This document shows, in pieces, positions 8,365 to 16,801 of a DNA stretch of 64,000 nucleotides (positions are counted from its first letter, which is position 1; each line of letters begins with the position of its first letter). The stretch is from Streptomyces thermolilacinus SPC6 (lineage in GTDB: Bacteria > Actinomycetota > Actinomycetes > Streptomycetales > Streptomycetaceae). The notes beneath the pieces are model-generated. The model did no database searches and had not been told where the DNA came from. It saw only the letters and a list, made by a program, of their open reading frames with translations. The DNA lies in contig NZ_ASHX02000001.1 of NCBI RefSeq assembly GCF_000478605.2, positions 1,649,044 to 1,713,043 of the forward strand, given 5' to 3'. Position numbers and translations under genes: made by a program.

Positions 8365-9329
8365 ATCCACTCCTCAGTCCGTGCTCTCGCCCGCCCCCGA
8401 AGCAGGGGAAGGCCCACCACTCCCATAACGAGCGGGAGTTCCGCAGGGGTCGGGAGCCGTAGCGATCCATTCGCGTACCAGGGGGACACACTATGCGACG
8501 CGCCGAGCGCCGACGCCGCCCCGGGCGGCGCGTCAGGGACGGCGTCGAAGGCCCCGCCGTCGCCCAGGCGCCGCCAGTGCCCGAACGGCCAGGCGATCAC
8601 GAAAGCACGCCCTACGACCTGCTTCTCCGCGATGGTGCCCTGCCCGGCCTCGTTCAGATGGAAGCGGGAGTCGGCGGAGTCGGAGCGGTGGTCGCCGAGG
8701 ACGAAGAGCCGTCCCTCGGGCACCTTCACGTCGAAGGGGATCCGCGAGGGTTCGTTGCCCGGATGGAGGTACGGCTCGTCCACAGGCACGCCGTTGACGG
8801 TCACGCGCCCCTCGGCGTCGCAGCACTTGACGGTGTCCCCGCCGACGGCCACGACCCGCTTGATGAGGTCCTGCTCGTCGTCGGACGGCAGCAGCCCGAT
8901 GAAGGTGAGCCCCTGCTTGATCTGGGCGATGACGACCGGGTCGTCGTCCGGCGGGGTCTGCTCGGCCTGGAGCCAGCCGCCGGGGTCCTGGAACACGACG
9001 ACGTCGCCGCGCTCGGGCTTCGACCCGAACCAGGGCGTCAGCTTGTCCACCAGGACCCGGTCGTCGATGCGGATCGTCTGCTCCATGGAGCCGGACGGGA
9101 TGACGAAGGCCTGCACCAGGAAGGTCTTCAGGATCAGCGCGATGGCCACCGCGACGCCGATGAGGAGCGGGACCTCCTTGATCGCGGACCGGCGCCTGCG
9201 CCGCTTCACCTTGCGGGCCAGCCTGCGCCGCTCGGCGCGGCCGGGCAGCGGGCGGCCGTTCGTGGGCCGCGAACCGGTGGGCAGCCTCGTGTCCGCGCGG
9301 TGCCCGCCGCGCCGGCCGCGGCTACCCAT
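8253..9329 (-). CDS. sipX: Type I signal peptidase (SipX-like) with extended C-terminus
   Basis: Membrane signal peptidase, 358 aa. An arginine-rich cytoplasmic N-terminus precedes the helix VPLLIGVAVAIALILKTFLV. The catalytic Ser is near residue 81 (IPSGSMEQT), the Lys near 157 (DLIKRVVAVGG), and GDHRSDSADSRFH is the family box. ATG 9329 overlaps the sipW stop by 8 nt. The C-terminal membrane helix (LPLVMGVVGLPLL) is followed by about 45 basic residues that run 112 nt into sipY in another frame. This tail is either a real extension or the result of a lost stop codon. Identity as signal peptidase is certain; the W/X/Y/Z letter is by order. Confidence 0.92.
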   Translation of the reverse strand: MGSRGRRGGHRADTRLPTGSRPTNGRPLPGRAERRRLARKVKRRRRRSAIKEVPLLIGVAVAIALILKTFLVQAFVIPSGSMEQTIRIDDRVLVDKLTPWFGSKPERGDVVVFQDPGGWLQAEQTPPDDDPVVIAQIKQGLTFIGLLPSDDEQDLIKRVVAVGGDTVKCCDAEGRVTVNGVPVDEPYLHPGNEPSRIPFDVKVPEGRLFVLGDHRSDSADSRFHLNEAGQGTIAEKQVVGRAFVIAWPFGHWRRLGDGGAFDAVPDAPPGAASALGASHSVSPWYANGSLRLPTPAELPLVMGVVGLPLLRGRARARTEEWMWGIWRSAHDPDATSRRRGAGSSRTRPPARAGRPPRA

Positions 9330-10074
9330 GGCCGCCACCCGGGCCCGGAGCCTCCGGTACGGCGCCGAAGGCACCCGTCGGGTCGATGCCGGACCAGCGG
9401 CGGGCGGGCCAGCCGATCCAGTCGGCGCGGCCGATCACCATGTCCTCGGGAACCATCCCGCCGCCCGGGGCGCCCAGGTGGTCACGGGAGTCGCGGGACT
9501 GGCTGCGGTGGTCGCCCATGACCCACAGGGTCCCGTCCGGCACCACGATGTCGAACCGTACCTGGGAGGGCGCGTCGCCGGGGTGCAGATACCCCTCGTC
9601 GACGGGTACGCCGTTCACCTCGATCCTGCCCTCCTTGTCGCAGCACGTCACCCGGTCGCCCCCGACGCCGACGACGCGCTTGACGAAGTCGGTGTCGTCG
9701 GGCTCCGCGAGGCCCAGCGCCGAGGCGGCGCCGTGCAGGAGCGCGGTGACCGGGTTCTCCTCTGGAACGATACGGACGAAGGAGCCGGTTCCGTCGAAGA
9801 CGATGACGTCGCCGCGCGCGGGGCGGTCGCCGAAGCGGTACGCCAGCTTGTTGACGATCACGCGGTCGCCGACCTGGAGCGTGGGCTGCATCGACCGGCT
9901 GGGAATCTGGAACGGCTGGATGACGAAGTGACCGAGGAGCAGCATGCCGACGGCCCAGGCGGCGCCGATCAGACCGGTGGTGCGCCAGGAAAGCGCGAAG
10001 CGCGACCTCCGCTCCGGATGCCTTTCGGCGTCGGGAGGGAGGTCGCGCTCCGTGTGCGTGGCTTCGGTGTCCAT
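9322..10074 (-). CDS. sipW: Type I signal peptidase (SipW-like)
   Basis: Membrane signal peptidase, 250 aa, the shortest of the four and the only one without a C-terminal membrane helix. One N-terminal helix (GLIGAAWAVGMLLLGHFVI) leads to Ser61 (IPSRSMQPT) and Lys132 (DFVKRVVGVGG). The GDHRSQSRDSRDH box is intact. The tail ends in PGPGGGHG. It is the first peptidase gene after rplS, about 70 nt downstream of it, and its stop overlaps the sipX start. A short hairpin (GCTCAC/GTGAGC, 10107-10125) lies in the rplS-sipW gap. Named by order with the S. lividans cluster. Confidence 0.93.
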   Translation of the reverse strand: MDTEATHTERDLPPDAERHPERRSRFALSWRTTGLIGAAWAVGMLLLGHFVIQPFQIPSRSMQPTLQVGDRVIVNKLAYRFGDRPARGDVIVFDGTGSFVRIVPEENPVTALLHGAASALGLAEPDDTDFVKRVVGVGGDRVTCCDKEGRIEVNGVPVDEGYLHPGDAPSQVRFDIVVPDGTLWVMGDHRSQSRDSRDHLGAPGGGMVPEDMVIGRADWIGWPARRWSGIDPTGAFGAVPEAPGPGGGHG

Positions 10075-10144
10075 CGGGGGCAGAGCCTAACCGGCCGCCC
10101 TGTGAGGCTCACCCGAAGCGTGAGCGTGCGGGCTGGGCCGGCGC

Positions 10145-10495
10145 TCAGTTCTCGCGCTTCTCCTTGATCTTCGCGGCCTTGCCGCGCAGCTCACGGAGGT
10201 AGTACAGCTTCGCACGGCGGACGTCACCGCGGGTGACGAGCTCGATCTTCTCGAAGATCGGGCTGTGCACCGGGAAGGTGCGCTCGACGCCGACGGAGAA
10301 GGAGACCTTGCGGACCGTGAAGGTCTCGGAGACACCAGAGCCCTGGCGGCGGATGACGACACCCTTGAACTGCTGGATACGGGAGCGGTTGCCCTCGATG
10401 ACGCGAACGTGGACGTTCACGGTGTCACCGGGACGGAACGCCGGGACATCGGTCCGCAGGGACGCGGCGTTGACGGCGTCGAGCACGTGAGACAT
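10145..10495 (-). CDS. rplS: 50S ribosomal protein L19
   Basis: Large-subunit protein at the 30S-50S interface. It is 116 aa with the typical start [20 protein letters not shown] and the conserved [20 protein letters not shown] and [19 protein letters not shown] segments. I chose ATG 10495 over a longer frame that adds only nine residues. It is the last gene of the rpsP-khpA-rimM-trmD-rplS set. The 129-nt leader before it holds a small CCCCTG/CAGGGG hairpin (10585-10599), which could attenuate or merely punctuate the transcript. Confidence 0.98.
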   Translation of the reverse strand: MSHVLDAVNAASLRTDVPAFRPGDTVNVHVRVIEGNRSRIQQFKGVVIRRQGSGVSETFTVRKVSFSVGVERTFPVHSPIFEKIELVTRGDVRRAKLYYLRELRGKAAKIKEKREN

Positions 10496-10624
10496 GATCG
10501 TCTGCTTCCTCACTGATGCCACAGGTCATCAGCGGCACTAGAAATGGGGTTTCGGGGGCCGGGCGTCGGGTGCGGCGTCGTGTCCCCCTGTGGCAGGGGC
10601 GCCGACCGGACGTACGGCAGCGGC

Positions 10625-11446
10625 CTATTCTTCCACGTCCCGCGGCCTGCGCCAAAACCGGCCACCGGGCTCGGGTGCCCAGCCGAGGATGGAGAGGGTC
10701 TCGCGGTCCTTCTTGTCGAAGGCGGCCGGGTCGCACCGCTCGATGAGGTCGGGGCGGTGCAGCGCGGTGCGCCGCAGGGCCTCGTCCCGCCGCCACCGCG
10801 CGATCCTGCCGTGGTGGCCGCTGAGCAGGACGTCGGGGATGCCCCGGCCGCGCCAGACGGGCGGCTTGGTGTAGACGGGGCCTTCCAGGAGGTTGGCCAT
10901 GGCGCCGGGGGCGAACGAGTCGTCGCGGTGGGACTCGGCGTTGCCCAGGACACCGGGGAGGAGGCGGGCCACGGCCTCGGTGATCACCAGTACGGCGGCC
11001 TCGCCGCCGGCGAGGACGTAGTCGCCGATGGACACCTCGTACACGGGCATCCGGGTGGCGTACTCCTCCGTGACGCGGCGGTCGATGCCCTCGTAGCGGG
11101 CCGGGGTGAAGACCAGCCAGGGCCGCTGCGACAGCTCGACGGCGACCTCCTGGGTGAAGGGCCGCCCGCTGGGCGTGGGGACGACGAGTACGGGTCCGTG
11201 GGCGCCGGCCTCGTATCCGTCGGCGGTGATCTCGTCCAGGGCGTCGCCCCACGGCTCGGTCTTCATGACCATGCCGGGGCCGCCGCCGTAGGGCGTGTCG
11301 TCCACGGTGTTGTGCCGGTCGTACGTCCAGCGGCGCAGGTCGTGGACGTGGACGTCCAGCCGGCCGCGTGCGCGGGCCTTGCCGACGAGCGAGACGTTCA
11401 GCGGTTCCAGGTACTCGGGGAAGATCGTGACGACGTCGAGCCGCAT
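10625..11446 (-). CDS. trmD: tRNA (guanine-N1)-methyltransferase TrmD
   Basis: Makes m1G37 next to the anticodon, using S-adenosylmethionine, and so prevents +1 frameshifting. Length is 273 aa. The N-terminus [16 protein letters not shown] and the substrate loop TPYGGGPGMVMKTEPW are diagnostic. The SPOUT knot region reads VSIGDYVLAGGEAAVLVITE, and the C-terminal domain has HRDDSFAPGAMANLLEGP. ATG 11446 shares one base with the rimM stop (TGATG), so the two are coupled. Confidence 0.98.
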   Translation of the reverse strand: MRLDVVTIFPEYLEPLNVSLVGKARARGRLDVHVHDLRRWTYDRHNTVDDTPYGGGPGMVMKTEPWGDALDEITADGYEAGAHGPVLVVPTPSGRPFTQEVAVELSQRPWLVFTPARYEGIDRRVTEEYATRMPVYEVSIGDYVLAGGEAAVLVITEAVARLLPGVLGNAESHRDDSFAPGAMANLLEGPVYTKPPVWRGRGIPDVLLSGHHGRIARWRRDEALRRTALHRPDLIERCDPAAFDKKDRETLSILGWAPEPGGRFWRRPRDVEE

Positions 11447-12060
11447 CAGCGACCTTCCTCGTTCTTCCGCGCGGCCTCGCCGTCGGCCTCGGAGTCCTGG
11501 GCACCGGCGGTGTCGTCCTCGCCCTCCGCGCGCGTGGAGGCGATCACGGCGCGGTCGTCGATGAGGCCGGGCGGCGGGACGATGACCGCCCTCTGCGCGT
11601 CGAGGTCCACCTCGGTGACGATCTCGCCGACGAACGGGATCAGGACCTCGCTGCCGTCGGGCCGCTCGACCACGAACAGGTCCTGGTACGGCAGGTGGGA
11701 GACCTCGGTGATCCGGCCGACCTCGGTGCCGTCGGCGAGCACCACGTCGAGGTCGATCAGCTGGTGGTCGTAGTACTCGTCCGGCTCCTCGGGCCGCTCC
11801 TCCGGATCGACGTCGGCGATGAGGAGGATGTTGCGCAGCGCCTCGGCGGCGTTCCGGTCACGGACGCCCGCGAAGCGCAGCAGGAGCCGGCCGCTGTGGA
11901 CGCGGCCGCTCTCGATGGTGAGGGGCCCGGCGGAGGCCGGGTCGGTGGCGAGTACGGCGCCGGGCGCGAGCCGCAGCTCGGGCTCGTCCGTGCGTACCTC
12001 GACGGTGACCTCGCCCTTGATGCCGTGGGCGCGGCCGATCCGCGCGACTACGAGCTGCAC
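11446..12060 (-). CDS. rimM: Ribosome maturation factor RimM
   Basis: Binds ribosomal protein S19 and assists 30S head assembly. Length is 204 aa. The N-terminal RimM domain starts [20 protein letters not shown], and the PRC-barrel follows with [16 protein letters not shown] and [20 protein letters not shown]. About 40 acidic, low-complexity residues are added at the C-terminus, beyond the usual end. It is coupled to trmD downstream and lies 82 nt after khpA. Confidence 0.97.
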   Translation of the reverse strand: MQLVVARIGRAHGIKGEVTVEVRTDEPELRLAPGAVLATDPASAGPLTIESGRVHSGRLLLRFAGVRDRNAAEALRNILLIADVDPEERPEEPDEYYDHQLIDLDVVLADGTEVGRITEVSHLPYQDLFVVERPDGSEVLIPFVGEIVTEVDLDAQRAVIVPPPGLIDDRAVIASTRAEGEDDTAGAQDSEADGEAARKNEEGR

Positions 12061-12142
12061 TTTCTGGACTCTCCTGTCGGACGACGACGGGCCGGGGCGG
12101 GCCGCAGCCCTCCCCGGCCCGTGCGCCGGTGTTCAACTTCGC

Positions 12143-12382
12143 TCAGCGAACCTGGTCCACGTCGACGAGGTCGACGCGGATTCCCCGTCCGCCGATGGCA
12201 CCCACGACCGTACGCAGTGCACGCGCGGTGCGGCCGTTGCGACCGATCACCTTGCCGAGGTCGTCCGGGTGGACCCGGACCTCGAGCACGCTTCCGCGGC
12301 GCAGGTTGCGCGAGGCGACCTGCACATCGTCGGGGTTGTCGACAATGCCCTTCACGAGGTGCTCGAGAGCCTCCTCGAGCAT
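12143..12382 (-). CDS. khpA: KH-domain RNA-binding protein KhpA
   Basis: Small RNA-binding protein, 79 aa, consisting of one KH domain. The GxxG loop is GRNG at residues 47-50, inside LGKVIGRNGRTARALRTVV. It follows the rpsP stop by two bases, the usual place for this gene (rpsP-khpA-rimM). In other Gram-positive bacteria KhpA pairs with KhpB (Jag) and affects cell size and mRNA; the partner is not in this window. Confidence 0.95.
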   Translation of the reverse strand: MLEEALEHLVKGIVDNPDDVQVASRNLRRGSVLEVRVHPDDLGKVIGRNGRTARALRTVVGAIGGRGIRVDLVDVDQVR

Positions 12383-12384
12383 GC

Positions 12385-12828
12385 TCAGGCCTCGGTCGAC
12401 TCGGAGGACGCGGCCTCGGCCTCGTCCGCCTTCTTGTCGGCCTTCTTGGCCTTCGGGGTGATGGCCTCACCCTTGGCGTCGTCACCCTCGATCGACTTGG
12501 CGAAAGCCTCGAAGGAAGCGCGCTTGTCTTCCTTCGTGGCCGGGGCCAGCAGCGGCTTCTCGGGAGCCGGCAGGCCCTTGTGCTTCTGCCAGTCGCCGGT
12601 CAGCTTCAGGATGGCGAGAACCGGCTCGGTCGGCTGGGCGCCGACAGACAGCCAGTACTGCGCACGCTCCGAGTCGACCTCGATGCGCGACGGGTTCTGC
12701 ACCGGGTGGTACAGGCCGATCTCCTCGATGGCCCGGCCGTCACGGCGGGTACGGGAGTCGGCGACGACGATGCGGTAGTGAGGCGAACGGATCTTGCCCA
12801 GACGCTTCAGCTTGATCTTGACTGCCAC
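12385..12828 (-). CDS. rpsP: 30S ribosomal protein S16 with long charged tail
   Basis: Small-subunit assembly protein. The core (residues 1-90) is normal, with [19 protein letters not shown] and [20 protein letters not shown]. Total length is 147 aa, against about 80-90 in many bacteria. The extra 55-60 residues form a Lys/Ala/Glu tail ([20 protein letters not shown]). The GTG start at 12828 is set by the conserved MAVKIKLKR and an AGGAGA ribosome site. It is the first gene of the leftward ribosome/tRNA operon; the promoter should lie in 12829-13036. Confidence 0.97.
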   Translation of the reverse strand: MAVKIKLKRLGKIRSPHYRIVVADSRTRRDGRAIEEIGLYHPVQNPSRIEVDSERAQYWLSVGAQPTEPVLAILKLTGDWQKHKGLPAPEKPLLAPATKEDKRASFEAFAKSIEGDDAKGEAITPKAKKADKKADEAEAASSESTEA

Positions 12829-13036
12829 GGGTGTGGTGTCTCCTGGTCTTGACGTGGTTGGGCACGACGAGATGTCGCGTGGGGTTGCGGTACCCGAGTG
12901 CCCGATGGACGCGTCAGCCGTAGGAGAGAGGGGTCCTGTTCGACTGTCGAGTACAGCTAGCCATTGTGCCACACCCCGCGGCGCCGCCGGCCCTCAGGGG
13001 AACGGCCGGCGGCGGGCGGGGAGACCGGGCCGCGGG

Positions 13037-13711
13037 TCATCTCGCGGCGCCCACCGCTTCCGGGATGCGGAAGGGCTTCCCGCAGCCGCCGCAGACGATC
13101 GGCGCCTGGGCGAGGACCGACGGGACGACCCGGACGTTGCGCCCGCAGTCGCAGACCGCCTTGACGCGCACGCCGCCGCCCGACGAGCCGTGCCGCGCGG
13201 CGGGCCCGCGGAAGGAGCGCTTCGTGTCGGTGGCCGTGGCGGCCGAGTGCGCCTTGAGGGCGCGCTGGAGACGCTCGATGGTCGGCCGGTACCGGCGCTT
13301 GGCCTCGGGGCTGAGCGTGACCAGCGAGAAACCGCTGCTCGGGTGCGGCTCCTCGGAGTGGTCCAGGCCCATCTCCTCGGCGATCGCCAGGAATCGGCGG
13401 TTGTGGTAGCGGCCGGCGCGGGAGGTGTCGCGGACACCTCGGGCGGCGGCGATGCCGTGGACTGCCTCATGGAGCAGTCGTTCGAAGGAGAGCTCGGCGC
13501 CACAGGCGGACGACGACTCTCCGATCAGGGACTCGGGCGCGGCGAGATCGGGCAGCTCGGGGTGGTGCCGCTGAATGTCGGCCCACGCCTGTGCCAGTTC
13601 TGCGGCGAGGACAGGTGGTGTCGTGCTCACGTCGTGAACAACGAGCCGGGGTCCCGTCGGGTTCCATTCCGGGGCATCCCAAATATTTTGCACGTACCCG
13701 TCAGTTGCCAT
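13037..13711 (-). CDS. SprT-like zinc metalloprotease with C-terminal zinc ribbon
   Basis: Putative zinc metalloprotease of the SprT-like group, 224 aa. The motif HEAVHG (His81, Glu82, His85) is the catalytic HExxH, and His103 in GRYHNRRF is a likely third ligand. A C-terminal zinc ribbon has two pairs, CDCG (187, 189) and CGGCG (207, 210), joined by a segment containing VVPSVLAQAPI. ATG 13711 has GAGGA at 8 nt. The gene is alone and divergent from the methyltransferase gene. SprT-like proteins act on DNA-protein crosslinks in eukaryotes; here the target is unknown. Confidence 0.75.
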   Translation of the reverse strand: MATDGYVQNIWDAPEWNPTGPRLVVHDVSTTPPVLAAELAQAWADIQRHHPELPDLAAPESLIGESSSACGAELSFERLLHEAVHGIAAARGVRDTSRAGRYHNRRFLAIAEEMGLDHSEEPHPSSGFSLVTLSPEAKRRYRPTIERLQRALKAHSAATATDTKRSFRGPAARHGSSGGGVRVKAVCDCGRNVRVVPSVLAQAPIVCGGCGKPFRIPEAVGAAR

Positions 13712-14123
13712 TGATGTGTCCTCACGAGGGCCAGTGCGCTGATCTGCGTAAGAAGCCACACAGCTCGCATCAAGGTGGTACGTATGGCTTGCAGGTTCGG
13801 TTCAGCGCCTCCCCTCGCCACCCGCCTGCGTGGCGGTGGGTGACGGCGCATCACCGGGGGCGACGTTACCCCCGTCGGGGTGTACGCGTGGCGGCGGCCC
13901 CGCCTGCATGGCGGGATTCGCGCGGCGGCCCCACTATGGAGGTGGTTCGTGCCGGGCCAGGGGGCGCACGACCGGGGCACGCGCGCATCGCGGCCCGACC
14001 CCCTGGACGCGGGGGCGGAAGCGGAGTTCTCTGGCTACGGACCGTGCGAGCGCACGTACACGGGGGCCGTCAAGCAGGGCACGGACGCAACAGATGCACT
14101 CTCGGCTGATTGGGGCGCTTTCG
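13712..14123. other. Divergent intergenic region, 412 bp
   Basis: No convincing gene. It must hold the promoters of the leftward metalloprotease gene and the rightward methyltransferase gene. An imperfect inverted repeat CACCCGCC / GGCGG(T)GGGTG lies at 13819-13842. The methyltransferase frame is open upstream to 13830, but that part is arginine/proline-rich and not protein-like. Confidence 0.6.
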
Positions 14124-15002
14124 ATGACACCGATGCTCGTCCAGCACCACCCCCACCCGGCCCCGGCCCCCGCGGCCACCGACGCGCCGGCGCGCGCCCG
14201 TGACTGGGCGGAGATCCAGGAGCGGATGCTGGTGCCGCTCTACGAAGCGGTGTACGAGCACCTGGAGGTCGGCTCCGGGACCCGGCTCCTCGGTCTCGGC
14301 TGCGGCTCGGGGCTCGCCCTGCTCATGGCCGCCACGCGCGGAGCCCAGGTCACCGGGGTCGACACGGACCACGCGCGCGTGGACCTCGCCAGGGAGCGGC
14401 TGCTTCCCGACCCGGCCGCCGCAGGGCCCGGCCCGTACGCGCACCGGGGCTCCCGCCCGGAGACGCGGCTCCTTTACGGCACGCCCGACGCGGCCGCCGA
14501 CCCGGCACTCCCCGCGTACAACCTCGTCACCGCCTTCCAGCCGGTCGGCTGCACCGCGGGCGACTCCGACGGCCTCGTGCCCGCTCTCACCGCCGCGGTC
14601 CCCATGGCGGAGCGCGGCAGCGCCGTCGTCCTGGCCGGCTGGGGTCCGCCCGAGCGGTGCGCCACGACGGCGGTGTTCCGCGTCGCGGGCCGCCTCACCG
14701 AGCGGCTGCGCGGGCACGGCGCCTGGCGGCCCGCCCGGCGCGACGACCTGGAGGAGGTGGCCGCGCGGGCCGGGCTGCGGCCGGACGGGTCCGGGCGGGT
14801 GTCCTGCCCGTTCGGCTACGCGGACACCGACAGCGCCGTACGCGGGCTGCTCTCCACCGGCCTCTTCGACGCGGCCGTCGCGGCCGGCGACCAGGCGACC
14901 GTGGAGAAGGAGATCACCGAGGCGCTCCACCCCCACGTCCGGCACGACGGCACGGTGTGGATGCCGAACGTCTTCCGCTACCTCGTCGCCCGGATTCCCT
15001 GA
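14124..15002 (+). CDS. Class I SAM-dependent methyltransferase
   Basis: Probable methyltransferase, 292 aa, substrate unknown. Motif I is LLGLGCGSGLAL (residues 54-65), followed by the acidic residue at the end of strand 2 (VTGVDTDHA). YNLVTAFQ is the motif-IV-like strand. The first 25 residues are His/Pro/Ala-rich. I chose ATG 14124; an ATG at 14094 would add ten residues and neither has a clear ribosome site. It is alone on the plus strand and convergent with ffh, with a strong hairpin between them. Confidence 0.8.
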   Translation: MTPMLVQHHPHPAPAPAATDAPARARDWAEIQERMLVPLYEAVYEHLEVGSGTRLLGLGCGSGLALLMAATRGAQVTGVDTDHARVDLARERLLPDPAAAGPGPYAHRGSRPETRLLYGTPDAAADPALPAYNLVTAFQPVGCTAGDSDGLVPALTAAVPMAERGSAVVLAGWGPPERCATTAVFRVAGRLTERLRGHGAWRPARRDDLEEVAARAGLRPDGSGRVSCPFGYADTDSAVRGLLSTGLFDAAVAAGDQATVEKEITEALHPHVRHDGTVWMPNVFRYLVARIP

Positions 15003-15052
15003 CCCGCGCGGCCGGACGCGTGCCGGACCAGTACGCGCCCCCGCCCGTACGC

Positions 15053-15087
15053 GTAAGGGGCACCCGCCATGGACGGGTGCCCCTTAC
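15053..15087. terminator. Bidirectional hairpin terminator
   Basis: A perfect 14-bp stem (GTAAGGGGCACCCG, 15053-15066, paired with 15074-15087) with a 7-nt loop separates the convergent methyltransferase and ffh genes. There is no long T tract, as is common in streptomycetes. Confidence 0.85.
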
Positions 15088-15145
15088 CTGCGTACCTCCG
15101 AACGGGTGAACGTGACCGTCCGCCCGCGTACGGCGGCGGCAGGCG

Positions 15146-16699
<1,554 letters not shown>

Positions 16700-16801
16700 G
16701 GCGGTCGCGGATCCTCAGGTCTAGGGAGCAGGCAGACAGTCGGAGTCAAGGGTATCCGGCCGCGCGATGAAGGCGCCCTCGCCCGACGCGGGAGGGCCGG
16801 A

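Noticed and set aside
13830..14123. N-terminal extension of the methyltransferase
   Set aside because: The sequence is Arg/Pro-rich, has no ribosome site at its start and precedes a normal methyltransferase N-terminus.
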